Part shown: positions 7,329 to 15,835 of the stretch, piece by piece
Numbering within the stretch: the stretch's first letter is position 1
Layout of the letters: each line of letters begins with the position of its first letter
Source of the DNA: JAWKHR01 sp041394725
GTDB lineage: Bacteria; Acidobacteriota; Vicinamibacteria; Vicinamibacterales; SCN-69-37
NCBI GenBank assembly: GCA_041394725.1
Contig: JAWKHR010000043.1
Coordinates: 1-54,744 of the forward strand
Length of the DNA: 54,744 bases
Direction: 5' to 3'
Position numbers and translations under genes: made by a program
The notes under the pieces: model-generated
What the model was told of the DNA's origin: nothing
Databases searched by the model: none
What the model saw: only the letters and a program-made list of their open reading frames with translations

Positions 7329-10079
7329 TCAGCCCTCGCGCAGCACCCGCGCCGGATCCAGCCGCGCCGCCCGCCGGGCGGGCAGCCAGCCGGCCGCGGC
7401 GCCGACAATCCCCAGGACGAGGGCCGCGGTCACGAACGTCGCCGGGTCGCGCGGCGGCAGGCCGAACAGCAGGCTGCCGACGTAGCCGGACGCCCACAGG
7501 CTCAGCGCCCCCCCGAGCACGACACCCGCGCCGACCAGCCAGCCGACGCGGCCGAGCACCAGCCGCACCACGCCGGCGGGCTTCGCGCCGAGCGCCAGCC
7601 GCACGCCGAGTTCGCGCCGGCGCTGGCTGACCGCGTACGCCGTGACGCCGTAGAGCCCGAGCGCGGCGAGTACCAGCGCGAGCAGGCCGAAGAAGCCGGA
7701 GAGCATCGCCACGAGCCGCTCCTGCGTGAGCGACGCCTCCACCTGGTCGGTCAGCGGCCGGAACGACAGGGTCAGGTCCGGCTCCTCGCGCGTCAGCGCG
7801 GCCACGAGCCCCTGCGTGAGTCGCGCGGGCTGGCCGGCGGCCGCCCGGACCGTGATCGCGATGCTGGCACCGGGCGGATCCTGGAACTGCGCCATCGGCA
7901 GGTACATCGTCGGCGGGACCGGTTCCCGGAGGCGCCGATAGACCGCGTCCTGGACGACGCCGACGACCTGATACGTCTTCGCCGACTCGCCCGCCCGGAA
8001 CGGCGGCTCGACGACCTCGCGTCCGATCGGCTCGCGGTCGGGGAAGAACCGCTGCACGAACGCCTCGTTGACGACCGCGACCAGGGGCGCGCCCGGGCGA
8101 TCGCGCTCCTGGATCGTGCGGCCGCGCAGCAGCCTGGTGCCGTAGGTCTCGAACCAGCCGGGCAGCACGTAGTTCAGCATCGGCAGGCGCTGGCGCTCGT
8201 CGAGGTCCGGCCCGTCGGGAATCTCGATCTGGGTGTTCCAGGAACTGCCGCTCACCGGCGTGATGAACGACGCAGTCGCCGACGCGACGCCCGGGGTCGC
8301 CGCGGCCGCGTCCACGAGCCGGCGGAAGAGCGGCAGCCGGGCGGCCGGCTCGACGCGCTCGGTCGGCACGCCCGCGTTGACGACGAGCAGCGGTCCCTCG
8401 TCGAATCCGAGGTCCAGCGTCGACAGCCGCGCGAAGGTCTGCGAGAAGAGGGACGCGGCGACGACCAGCGCCAGCGAGAGTGCGACCTGGATGACGACGA
8501 GCGCGTGACGCAGGGTGAACCGGCCGTCGCCGGCCACGCCGCGCCCCTGCGTCTTGAGCGCGTCGTTCGGCGCGACCCGCGAGGCCCCGAGCGCGGGTGC
8601 GACGCCGAAGACGATCGCGGTGATCGCCGCGATGCCCAGCGTGAAGCCGACCACGCGCCAGTCGAGCGACAGGTCGAGCCGCACCGAGCTCGACCCGCGC
8701 GCAATCTGCGAGACGAGCAGCGGCCCCGTCCAGTGCGCGAACGCCAGCCCGATCGCCGCGCCCGCGCCAGCCAGGAGCACGCTCTCGGCGAGCAGCTGAC
8801 GCGCCAGGCGCCACCGCGACGCGCCGAGCGCCAGCCGCACGCTGAACTCGTGGCGGCGCGCCGTCGCCCGCGCCAGCAGCAGGTTCGCGATGTTGCCGCA
8901 CGCGATGAGCAGGACCAGGCCGACGACGACCATCAGGGCGAGGAGCGGCGCCTGGTACCGGCTCCGCAGGCCCGACGTGCCACCCGAGGCCGGCACGAAG
9001 GCCAGGGTGGTGTCGTCGCCCATGTAGCGCGCCCGCGCCTCGGCGACCCAGTTCTGCGGCGTCGTCTCGTCCCTCAGAACGGGGCGCAGGCCGTCGAGAC
9101 GGGCGCTCGCCTCCTCGATCGTCTGGCCCGGGCGGAGCCGCGCCATGATCTCGAGCCACCACGTCGACCGCGCGTCGAGGATGCTCGCCGGACCCGCCTG
9201 CAGGGGCTCGGTCCCGATCGGAATCGCCACGTCGAAGCGCCGCCCGACCTCCGGCCCGAAGAACTCCGGCGGCGCGACCCCGACGATCGTGTAGGGCACG
9301 CCCGCGATCGTGAGCGTGCGACCGATGACCCCGGCGTCGCCGCCGAAGCGGCGCTGCCAGAACCCGTAGCCCAGCACCGCCACGGGGCCGTCCGGGCCGC
9401 CGCCGCGCACGTCGTCGGCGGGCGTGATCGTCCGGCCGAGCACGGCGTTGACGCCGAGCACCTCGAACATCCGGCCGCTCACCCAGAGCCCCTCGACGGT
9501 ATCGGCCTCGCCGCGCGCGGCGAGGTTGAACCGGGTGCCGGACCAGGCGAACAGGCCCTCGGCGATGTCGGCCTCGCGGGCGCGCAGCGACTCCCAGATC
9601 GGGTTCGTCCACGACCCGTCGTCCATCACGGCCAGCCGGCCGGGATCGCGCACGGGCAGCGATCGGAGCATCAGGCTGTCGACGATCGAGAACAGCGCGG
9701 CGTTCGCGCCGATGCCGAGGGCGAGTGACAGCACGGCGACGACGGTGATGAGCGGGGTGGCGCGCAGCGCGCGCCACGCGTCGCGCAGGTCACGGGCGAC
9801 ACTCGAGCGCATTGACGATCTCCTGGTGGCGTCGGACGGGAGGACGAGGGGGACGACAGGCGGATCCAGGCGCGGCCAGCGGGCGACGACCGCGCCGAGG
9901 CCGGTGTGCCAGAAGGTCTGGAGCCAGAGCCGGGCCATGGCCCGGCGTCCCGCGCGGCGGGCCGCGCGGAGGTCGTGGGCGAACGCGTAGGCCATGCCGT
10001 CGCCGAACCGGTCACGGAACGCGCGCGGGTACAGGCGCAGCAGCCGCGCATAGAGCCGGTGCGCGGCGGCGTCGGTCAC
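7329..10079 (-). CDS. ADOP-type MacB/FtsX permease (copy 1)
   Basis: 916 residues. A cytoplasmic N-terminal region ('LYARLLRLYPRAFRDRFGDG') comes first, then the duplicated permease unit: TM1 at about 109-132 ('SLALGIGANAALFSIVDSL'), a periplasmic MacB_PCD domain, three FtsX-type helices, then a second set. 'LALGASRWRLARQLLAES' and 'LALGAKPAGVVRLVL' are the coupling segments after each FtsX core. This is the architecture of acidobacterial duplicated orphan permeases, which lack an adjacent ATPase gene; none is seen here. Substrate unknown; export of antimicrobials, peptides or lipoproteins is possible by analogy with MacB and LolCDE. Its GTG/ATG start overlaps the stop of the upstream PadR gene by 4 bp, so the two are coupled. 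Confidence 0.93.
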   Translation of the reverse strand: MTDAAAHRLYARLLRLYPRAFRDRFGDGMAYAFAHDLRAARRAGRRAMARLWLQTFWHTGLGAVVARWPRLDPPVVPLVLPSDATRRSSMRSSVARDLRDAWRALRATPLITVVAVLSLALGIGANAALFSIVDSLMLRSLPVRDPGRLAVMDDGSWTNPIWESLRAREADIAEGLFAWSGTRFNLAARGEADTVEGLWVSGRMFEVLGVNAVLGRTITPADDVRGGGPDGPVAVLGYGFWQRRFGGDAGVIGRTLTIAGVPYTIVGVAPPEFFGPEVGRRFDVAIPIGTEPLQAGPASILDARSTWWLEIMARLRPGQTIEEASARLDGLRPVLRDETTPQNWVAEARARYMGDDTTLAFVPASGGTSGLRSRYQAPLLALMVVVGLVLLIACGNIANLLLARATARRHEFSVRLALGASRWRLARQLLAESVLLAGAGAAIGLAFAHWTGPLLVSQIARGSSSVRLDLSLDWRVVGFTLGIAAITAIVFGVAPALGASRVAPNDALKTQGRGVAGDGRFTLRHALVVIQVALSLALVVAASLFSQTFARLSTLDLGFDEGPLLVVNAGVPTERVEPAARLPLFRRLVDAAAATPGVASATASFITPVSGSSWNTQIEIPDGPDLDERQRLPMLNYVLPGWFETYGTRLLRGRTIQERDRPGAPLVAVVNEAFVQRFFPDREPIGREVVEPPFRAGESAKTYQVVGVVQDAVYRRLREPVPPTMYLPMAQFQDPPGASIAITVRAAAGQPARLTQGLVAALTREEPDLTLSFRPLTDQVEASLTQERLVAMLSGFFGLLALVLAALGLYGVTAYAVSQRRRELGVRLALGAKPAGVVRLVLGRVGWLVGAGVVLGGALSLWASGYVGSLLFGLPPRDPATFVTAALVLGIVGAAAGWLPARRAARLDPARVLREG

Positions 10080-10441
10080 GAACTCCTCCGGCGGGAGGGG
10101 CGCAGGGCGTCGAGCGCGGCGACCAGGTCGGCGAGCCGACGGCGTTCGGCGGCGAGGGCGGCACGGCCGGAGGCGGTGGTGCGGTAGTAGGCGCCCCGGC
10201 GGGGGTCGTCGCCGGACGGCCTCGGCGCCTCGGCGACCAGCCCGGCGTCGAGCAGGCCGTTCAGGTGCCGGTAGAAGGACGCGGTGTTGAGCGGGACGCG
10301 GCCGGCGGACTGCTCGCGCACGGCCTGGATCGCGGCGTAGCCGTGCAGGTCGCGCCCGGCCAGGGCCAGCAGGATGTGGAAGACGGCCGGCTTGAGGCCC
10401 GGCGCCCCGCCGTCACGCGGCATCGGCGCCGCCGGAAGCAT
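10076..10441 (-). CDS. PadR-family transcriptional regulator
   Basis: 121 residues, a winged-helix PadR protein: 'KPAVFHILLALAGRDLHGYA' is the recognition core, 'LNTASFYRHLNGLLDAGLV' the DNA-reading helix, 'AYYRTTASGRAALAAE' the wing and dimer helix. It is the first gene of a two-gene operon with the permease at 7329-10079 (4-bp overlap). PadR partners of these permeases are usually autorepressors relieved by a ligand; that is inferred here. Three palindromic sites lie immediately upstream (10443-10491). An alternative start six codons downstream (ATG at 10423) is possible. Confidence 0.92.
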   Translation of the reverse strand: MLPAAPMPRDGGAPGLKPAVFHILLALAGRDLHGYAAIQAVREQSAGRVPLNTASFYRHLNGLLDAGLVAEAPRPSGDDPRRGAYYRTTASGRAALAAERRRLADLVAALDALRPSRRRSS

Positions 10442-10442
10442 T

Positions 10443-10491
10443 CATGTCAGACATGTCCATTTCAGACATATATACCACGGACTTGTCCGTG
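10443..10491. promoter_or_regulatory. Palindromic operator cluster and promoter of padR at 10076-10441
   Basis: Within 49 bp are CATGTCAGACATG (10443-10455, perfect with one central base), a looser ATGTC-N7-GACAT overlapping it, and CACGGACTTGTCCGTG (10476-10491, perfect 7+2+7). Between them, read on the minus strand, is a TATATAT -10-like box. The shared half-site is TGTC/GACA. This suits a dimeric PadR repressor covering its own promoter. Sites are seen directly; binding is inferred. Confidence 0.65.
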
Positions 10492-10591
10492 TGCCGGGTT
10501 GGACGCGCGCCGGGAGCGGGTGGTTGGGCGGCCGGGCCGGGCCTCAGCGGCCGCCCGCCTCAGCGGCCGGGCGCCTCGGCGCCTGCGCGCA

Positions 10592-11494
10592 TCAGCGGCC
10601 GCGGCCCTCGGCGTCCGCGCCTCGGCGTCGCGCGCCGGGATCGGGGCGACGGCCGGCGTCGCGCGCCGCGTCCTCGAGAAAGGCGCCGGTCAGCGCCGCC
10701 ACGTGCGCCGCGTGCCGGGCGGGCGTCGTGCCCGCGAGGGCCCGGCAGTCGCGGGCGAAATGCGCCTCGTCGGCGTAGCCCGAGGCGACCGCGGCCTCCA
10801 GCCCGGGCCGCACCGCGCCCGAGGCGGCGGCCGCCGACAGCACGCCGAGCGCGCGCTGCAATCGGGCGATCCGCGCCAGCCGCTTCGGCGTCAGGCCGAC
10901 CTGGTCGAGGAAGCCCCGCTCGAGATGCCGGCGCGTCATCCCCACGTGTGCCGCGACCGCGTCGATGCGCTCCGTGCCGGCGTGATGCTGGATCCGCGCC
11001 GCCGCCGCGGCAACCCGCTGATCCACGCGCGCGGGACGTGCCAGGCGCCGCAGGCCGGCCGCGACGAGGCCCGCCGCCTCGTCGGGCGTCCGGCAGCCGT
11101 CCCGCAGCTCAATCAGCCACCGCTCCACCGCCGGCGACACGGCGCCGGCGTCGAGTGTCCGGCCGGCGAGCGCGACCTGCGGTCCCGTCCAGAGCGCGGC
11201 CGCCCCCGCGGGCCGCAGCCGGATGCCGAGCATCGACGCCACGCCGGTCGGCCGGAGCACCAGCGGCTCCCGGAGCTGGCCCGCGACGATCGCCATCGGC
11301 TGCGCGATGAATCGCCCGTCCTCCCCGCCGCGCTCGAACCGATCGCCCCAGTGCAGCACGATCTCCGATCGTCCGTCGGGGATGACCGGCTGCGCCGCGG
11401 ACTCGCCGGGACCTGGCGCGGCGGCCTCGAGCGTCCAGAGGACCTCGACGATGGCGGAGAGATCGGCGGGGATCGGATGTTCGCGATAGCGCAT
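10592..11494 (-). CDS. AraC-family transcriptional regulator
   Basis: 300 residues. The N-terminal region starts 'MRYREHPIPADLSAIVEVLW' and contains 'VIPDGRSEIVLHWGDRFE', matching the sensory domain of AraC-type regulators annotated as DUF6597. The C-terminal HTH_18 region follows: 'IDAVAAHVGMTRRHLERGF', 'QVGLTPKRLARIARLQRAL' and 'VASGYADEAHFARDCRALAG'. The last ~30 residues are Arg/Asp/Gly-rich and look non-conserved. It is divergent from the DUF6265-like gene at 11569, which is a natural candidate target. Ligand unknown. Confidence 0.9.
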   Translation of the reverse strand: MRYREHPIPADLSAIVEVLWTLEAAAPGPGESAAQPVIPDGRSEIVLHWGDRFERGGEDGRFIAQPMAIVAGQLREPLVLRPTGVASMLGIRLRPAGAAALWTGPQVALAGRTLDAGAVSPAVERWLIELRDGCRTPDEAAGLVAAGLRRLARPARVDQRVAAAAARIQHHAGTERIDAVAAHVGMTRRHLERGFLDQVGLTPKRLARIARLQRALGVLSAAAASGAVRPGLEAAVASGYADEAHFARDCRALAGTTPARHAAHVAALTGAFLEDAARDAGRRPDPGARRRGADAEGRGR

Positions 11495-11568
11495 GCGCGT
11501 CCGGCATGTCGCGTTCGTTCAAGCGCAGCGCCGGACGGCCATTGTAGAGTGCCGCCCGGAGATCAGCC

Positions 11569-12186
11569 ATGCCCCCGACCCGCGCCGGCGCCACCATGCT
11601 CGCGACCGTCCTGCTCGTCCTCGTCTCTATCCTGCTGCCCGTCTTCGCGCACGGCATCGGCGCCGTCGCCCTCGACTCGCGCGGCGTCGGCCCCCGCGGC
11701 GTCGGACCGGTCCCGGAGCCGGACGCGCCGTCGTCCGGACGCGGGCAGGCGCGCGCGGGAACGCCGGCGGCACCGACACCGGCGCGCGCGGGCATCGACG
11801 TGCTGGCGTGGCTCGCCGGCACGTGGACGAGCGTGCCGGGCGGGCCCGTGACCGAGGAACGGTGGACGGAGCCCGGCGGCGGCGCGATGCTCGGCACGTC
11901 GCGGACGATCGCCGGCGGCCGGCTGGTCGCGTTCGAGTACCTGCGCGTGGTGGAACGCGACGGCGGCCTGGTCTACGTCGCCCAGCCCGGCGGCCGACCG
12001 CCCACCGAGTTCGTTCTGACGCGCGCGGACGGGACGCACGCCGTCTTCGAGAACCCCGCGCACGATTACCCGCAGGTGATCAGTTACACGCTCGGCCCCG
12101 ACGGCGAACTGGTCGCGCGCATCAGTGACCGCGACGGCGGACGCGCGCAGGCGTTCAGGTTCCGGCGATCCGGGGTCAGGTCTTGA
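11569..12186 (+). CDS. Secreted DUF6265-like protein
   Basis: 205 residues. A hydrophobic N-terminal segment (about 7-28) suggests a signal peptide or anchor, followed by a variable Pro/Gly region. The conserved domain starts near residue 82 with 'LAWLAGTWTSVPGGPVTEER', then 'TEPGGGAMLGTSRTIAGGR', 'FEYLRVVERDGGLVYVAQPG' and 'FENPAHDYPQVISY'; this is the DUF6265 lipocalin-like pattern, of unknown role. The last five codons and the stop (12172-12186) are supplied by the palindromic repeat at 12172-12276. Only 74 bp separate its start from the divergent AraC gene. Confidence 0.85.
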   Translation: MPPTRAGATMLATVLLVLVSILLPVFAHGIGAVALDSRGVGPRGVGPVPEPDAPSSGRGQARAGTPAAPTPARAGIDVLAWLAGTWTSVPGGPVTEERWTEPGGGAMLGTSRTIAGGRLVAFEYLRVVERDGGLVYVAQPGGRPPTEFVLTRADGTHAVFENPAHDYPQVISYTLGPDGELVARISDRDGGRAQAFRFRRSGVRS

Positions 12187-12276
12187 TCGCAGCCTCGGCC
12201 GCCGCTGACTGACGGAATTGTCATGACGATTCCGTCGGTCAGCGGCGGCCGAGGCTGCGATCCAAGACCTGACCCC
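12172..12276. repeat. Palindromic element A, copy 1 (full length)
   Basis: About 105 bp, near-perfect inverted repeat centred on TCATGA at 12221-12226. Left end GGGGTCAGGTCTTGATCGC, right end the complement, with CCAAGACCTGACCCC. The inner arms 12195-12218 and 12229-12252 differ at one position. It overlaps the stop codon of the DUF6265-like gene and ends 6 bp before the operator of the next padR. Confidence 0.93.
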
Positions 12277-12281
12277 CTAGA

Positions 12282-12307
12282 TTGTCTTTAGACAATGTCT
12301 TGTGACA
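12282..12307. promoter_or_regulatory. Operator-like palindromes upstream of padR at 12318
   Basis: TTGTCTTTAGACAA (12282-12295, perfect) is followed by TGTC-TTGT-GACA (12296-12307). The half-sites are the same TGTC/GACA seen upstream of the padR at 10441. They sit 11-36 bp before the GTG start codon, so a bound repressor would cover the promoter. Confidence 0.6.
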
Positions 12308-12317
12308 TCATGGCCGG

Positions 12318-12641
12318 GTGATCGATTCCTGGACCCGGTTCCACGTCCTGTGCGCCCTCCTCCAGGGCCCGCAGTATCCCTACCGCATCGCCCGCGACGT
12401 CGCCGCCGCCACCGGCGGCCGCGTCGTCCTGGAGGCTGGCAACCTGCACAGGCGCCTGCAGCAGCTGCTCGCCGACGGCCTGATCGCCGAGGCGCGCGCG
12501 CCGGAGACCGGCGCCGACCGGCGGCGACGCTACTACGCCATCACGCGACAGGGTCGTGACGCGCTCCGCGAGGAGACGGATCGGATGCACGAGGCCGTCC
12601 GCACCGCCCGCAGCGCGCTGGCGGCGGGGAGCCGGCGGTGA
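12318..12641 (+). CDS. PadR-family transcriptional regulator
   Basis: 107 residues: 'WTRFHVLCALLQGPQYPYRI' is the N-terminal helix pair, 'AGNLHRRLQQLLADGLI' the recognition helix, 'RRYYAITRQGRDALREE' the wing. A short PadR of the kind that precedes ADOP permeases. The GTG at 12318 is the only sensible start, because an in-frame TGA lies at 12303-12305 and the nearby ATG at 12310 is in another frame and hits a stop at once. The stop overlaps the start of the downstream permease gene by 4 bp. Likely autoregulated through the palindromes at 12282-12307. Confidence 0.9.
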   Translation: MIDSWTRFHVLCALLQGPQYPYRIARDVAAATGGRVVLEAGNLHRRLQQLLADGLIAEARAPETGADRRRRYYAITRQGRDALREETDRMHEAVRTARSALAAGSRR

Positions 12642-15322
12642 GCGCGCCGGCCGGGACCGCGCCCGCCAGCGTGCGCGCGGCACGCCGCCTGTATCGCGCG
12701 GCCACCATCCTGCTGCCGCGGGCGTTCATCGCGATCCATGCCGCCGGCCTGCAGGCGTTCTTCGACGAAGCCGTCCTCGAGGCGCACGCGGCGGGTGGCC
12801 CGAGGCGCGTCGTCCGCCGCACGGCGGACGCCCTGATCGACCTGATCGGCACGGCGGGCCGGCTCCGGGGGGAACGCGTGCGCGAGCTGACGGTGGCCGC
12901 GCGGCTGCTGCCGCGCGAGGCCCGTGCGGCCGCGCGGGGCCTGCGCCGCGCGCGGGCATTCGCCGGGGGCCTGCTCGTCACCCTCGTGCTCGGGGTCGGC
13001 GTCGGCACGGCGCTCTTCGCGGTCGTCCACGCCGCCTTGCTCGCGCCGTTGCCCGTGGCCGACGAGGATCGCCTCGTCGACGTCGTCGTGCACCCGGACG
13101 CCACGGCCGCAGCGATGCCGGCGTCCTATCCCGAGTACCGCGAATGGCGCGACGCCTCGCGGACGCTGGGCGCGCTCGCCGCGTACGGCCGGACGAACCG
13201 GACGGCAACCGGTCTCGATGCGCCGGTCCGCGTGGCCGCGGCGCTCGTCACCGCCAACTTCTTCGACACGCTCGGCGTGCCGATGGACCAGGGCCGTGCA
13301 TTCCGGCCGGAGGAGGAACCCGCGGGCGCCGACGACGTGGTGATTCTCTCGCACGAGTTCCGCGTCCGGCACTACCCCGCCGGCGGGTCCGTGATCGGCC
13401 GTACCCTGCGGCTGGGCGATCGCCCGTACACCATCGTGGGCGTGCTGCCCGACGGCTTCCGCTTCGATCTCCAGCCCGCCGAGGTCTTCCTGCCGCTCGG
13501 GCTCACGCTGGTCGACCTCGAGCGGCGTGATTCTCGGTGGCTGGGCGTCGTGGGTCGTCTGGCGGACGGCACACCGGGCGCCGAAGCCGCCCGCGCCGAG
13601 CTCCAGGCGATCGCGGAGGCGGGCAACCCGGTCACGGTCGGGAGCGCGGCCGGGGGCGCCCCCGGACCGCGCGTCGCCGTGCGGCGGCTGCGCGACGCGA
13701 TCGTCGGCGGCTTCGCGCCCGTGCTCTGGCTGCTCGGCGGCGCCGCCCTCCTCGTCGCGGGTACCGCGGCCGCCAGCATCGGCACGCTCGCGGTCACGCG
13801 CGCGATCGGCCGGCGTCGCGAGCTCGCCATCCGGGCCGCGCTCGGTGCGTCACAATCGGCGCTCGTCGCTGCAGTCGCGATCGAATTCGTGCTGCTCGGC
13901 CTCGCCGGCGCAGCCCTCGCGGCCGTCGCCGGCGCCTGGACCGCGCAGGTCGCCGTGCACCTGCTGCCCGATGCCATCGCCTCGCGCGCGACGTGGCTGG
14001 CCGGCGGCGTGCCGGCGGGCCGACTGATGCTCTTCGCGCTCGCACTCGCCACCGCCGCGTGCCTGCCCGCCGTCGCCGTCGCCGCCCGGGACCTGCGTCG
14101 CGCCGGTGCGACCGGCGCCCTGCGTACCGGCGCGCCGGTCGGAACAGGCCGCCGGCCTATCCGCGGCGTGCTCGTCGCCGCGCAGATCGCGCTGGCGCTC
14201 GTGCTGCTCGTCGGGACCGGGCTGGTCACGCGCAGCCTGGTGCGGCTCCGGCACGTGGACCCCGGATTCGCGCCGGACCGGCTGCTCGCCCTCGGCGTGT
14301 CGCTGCCGGTCCAGGGCTACCCCGACGCCGACGCCGTGGCCCGGCTGTATCGCGAGCTGACCGCGCGTGTCGCCGCGCTTCCGGGCGTGGAACGCGCGGC
14401 CACGATCGACGAGATGCCGTTCACCCGGGACGATGGCCAGGTCGAGGTGACGGCGGAAGCGGCCATGAGTGGCGTCGAGCCGGTGATGGCCCTCATCCGG
14501 TCCGCGAGCCCAGGGTACTTCGAGGCGATCGGGCTCGCCGTCACCGGCGGACGGACGCTGGAGGCAACCGACACCGCGGAGCGGCCGGCGGTGGCCGTGA
14601 TCACCGACTCGCTCGCGCGCCGGCTCTTTCCGGACGGCCGCGCGGTGGGCCGGCGCCTGTCGCTGACGAGGAGCAAGGGCCGCTTCGAGATCGTGGGCGT
14701 CGTGGGCGACGTGCGCATGGGCGAGCTGGACCGCGAGATGCGGCCGGCGTTCTACACGTCCAGCCTGCAGGATCCCTCGCGCTCGGTGCAGCTCGTCGTG
14801 CGGACGGGCGTGCCCGCGGATCGGCTGACCGGCGACGTCCGGCGCGTGCTCGCGGCGCTCGATCCCGACGTGCCGGTCTACGGCGTGCGGACGTTCGCCC
14901 AGGCGCGCGACGCGACGCGCGGCGTGACCACGCGTCGCCTCGTCCTCTTCCCGCTGATGCTCTTCGGCGGACTGGCGACGGCGATTGCCGTCGTCGGCCT
15001 GTATGCGCTGATGAGCCAGGCGGTGGCCGAGCGGACGCCGGAACTCGGCCTGCGGCTGGCCCTGGGGGCGTCGCGCGGCGGCGTGCGCCGGCTGGTGCTG
15101 CGCCAGGGGCTGGTTGCCGCGGCCGCGGGCGTCGGCGCCGGGCTGCTGCTGGCCGCACTGGCGACGCGCGCGCTGGGCGGCGTGCTCTACGGCGTGCCGG
15201 CGCTCGATCCGGTGTCGTTCCTCGCGGCCGCCGCAGCGCTGATCGTGCTGGCGCTCGGCGCCGCGGCGAGTCCGGCGGCGCGCGCGTCGCGGCTGGATCC
15301 GATCCGCAGCCTGCGTGACTAG
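12638..15322 (+). CDS. ADOP-type MacB/FtsX permease (copy 2)
   Basis: 894 residues with a GTG start overlapping padR. The N-terminal cytoplasmic region ('RRLYRAATILLPRAFIAIHA') leads to TM1 at about 108-130, a periplasmic domain ('YPEYREWRDASRTLGALAAY', 'LGVPMDQGRAFRPEE'), FtsX helices with 'LAIRAALGASQSALVAAVA', then a second unit with 'LGLRLALGASRGGVRRLVLR'. Both MacB_PCD domains are present. The end 'ARASRLDPIRSLRD' is the standard ADOP terminus. Its TAG stop shares two bases with the start of palindromic element A copy 2. No ATPase gene nearby; substrate unknown. Confidence 0.93.
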   Translation: MSAPAGTAPASVRAARRLYRAATILLPRAFIAIHAAGLQAFFDEAVLEAHAAGGPRRVVRRTADALIDLIGTAGRLRGERVRELTVAARLLPREARAAARGLRRARAFAGGLLVTLVLGVGVGTALFAVVHAALLAPLPVADEDRLVDVVVHPDATAAAMPASYPEYREWRDASRTLGALAAYGRTNRTATGLDAPVRVAAALVTANFFDTLGVPMDQGRAFRPEEEPAGADDVVILSHEFRVRHYPAGGSVIGRTLRLGDRPYTIVGVLPDGFRFDLQPAEVFLPLGLTLVDLERRDSRWLGVVGRLADGTPGAEAARAELQAIAEAGNPVTVGSAAGGAPGPRVAVRRLRDAIVGGFAPVLWLLGGAALLVAGTAAASIGTLAVTRAIGRRRELAIRAALGASQSALVAAVAIEFVLLGLAGAALAAVAGAWTAQVAVHLLPDAIASRATWLAGGVPAGRLMLFALALATAACLPAVAVAARDLRRAGATGALRTGAPVGTGRRPIRGVLVAAQIALALVLLVGTGLVTRSLVRLRHVDPGFAPDRLLALGVSLPVQGYPDADAVARLYRELTARVAALPGVERAATIDEMPFTRDDGQVEVTAEAAMSGVEPVMALIRSASPGYFEAIGLAVTGGRTLEATDTAERPAVAVITDSLARRLFPDGRAVGRRLSLTRSKGRFEIVGVVGDVRMGELDREMRPAFYTSSLQDPSRSVQLVVRTGVPADRLTGDVRRVLAALDPDVPVYGVRTFAQARDATRGVTTRRLVLFPLMLFGGLATAIAVVGLYALMSQAVAERTPELGLRLALGASRGGVRRLVLRQGLVAAAAGVGAGLLLAALATRALGGVLYGVPALDPVSFLAAAAALIVLALGAAASPAARASRLDPIRSLRD

Positions 15323-15425
15323 GGTCAGGTCTTGGATCGCAGCCTCGGCCGTCACCGACTGACGAAATCGTCATGACAATTCCGTCAGTCGGCGGCGGCC
15401 GAGGCTGCGATCCAAGACCTGACCC
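15322..15425. repeat. Palindromic element A, copy 2 (full length)
   Basis: 104 bp from GGGTCAGGTCTTGGATCGC to CCTGACCC, centred on TCATGA. It begins inside the stop codon of the permease gene ending at 15322 and ends directly at the -35-like box of the next padR. Left and right arms carry a few mismatches, mostly in the inner CGGCCGTCACCGACTGACG part. Confidence 0.92.
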
Positions 15426-15455
15426 TTGACTGGACGGAACATCTATATCTATTCT
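15426..15455 (+). promoter_or_regulatory. Possible promoter of padR at 15464
   Basis: TTGACT (15426-15431), 18 bp, TATTCT (15450-15455). The ATG at 15464 lies 8 nt after the -10-like box, which would put the transcription start at or next to the start codon (leaderless). An A+T-rich stretch ATCTATATCTATT stands out from the GC-rich surroundings. Confidence 0.5.
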
Positions 15456-15463
15456 GTCCACAT

Positions 15464-15835
15464 ATGCCGCCCCGCCGCCCCGCGATCGATCCCGCCTCGC
15501 TCCTCCCCCTCAAGGCCGACGTCTTCCACATCCTGCTGACGCTCGCCGAGGGCGACGCGCACGGCTACGCCATCATCCGCGGCTCGGCCACGCGCCCGGG
15601 CCGCCGCGGGCAGCTGCAGCCCGGGGCGATGTACCGGCTCCTGAAACAGCTGCTCGACCGCGGCCTGGTCGTCGACGTGGAGGGTCCGGCGTCGGCCGAC
15701 GAGCGCCGCCGCTACTACCGCATCACGCCCGCCGGCCGCGAGGTCGCGCGCGCCGAAGCCCGCCGGCTCGACGAACTCGTCCGGGCCTCGCGACAGGCCG
15801 CGCTGCTGGAGGGCCCGGGCCGGGGGCGACCGTGA
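15464..15835 (+). CDS. PadR-family transcriptional regulator
   Basis: 123 residues: 'LKADVFHILLTLAEGDAHGY' is the core, 'LQPGAMYRLLKQLLDRGLVV' the recognition helix and 'RRRYYRITPAGREVARAEA' the wing. Unlike most PadR proteins, the segment between core and recognition helix ('IIRGSATRPGRRGQ') is Arg/Gly-rich. No Shine-Dalgarno is visible and the predicted promoter sits directly upstream. The stop overlaps the GTG of the next permease gene by 4 bp, the same layout as the other PadR-permease pairs here. Confidence 0.9.
   Translation: MPPRRPAIDPASLLPLKADVFHILLTLAEGDAHGYAIIRGSATRPGRRGQLQPGAMYRLLKQLLDRGLVVDVEGPASADERRRYYRITPAGREVARAEARRLDELVRASRQAALLEGPGRGRP

Noticed and set aside
6018..9728. Plus-strand open frame of more than 1,200 codons
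   Set aside because: It is antisense to the EAL-HDOD and permease genes, Arg/Pro/Gln-rich, with no domain. High GC keeps such frames open.
12172..12276. Element A as a plain Rho-independent terminator
   Set aside because: The hairpin is strong but there is no T-run after either arm, and copies lie in both orientations relative to genes.
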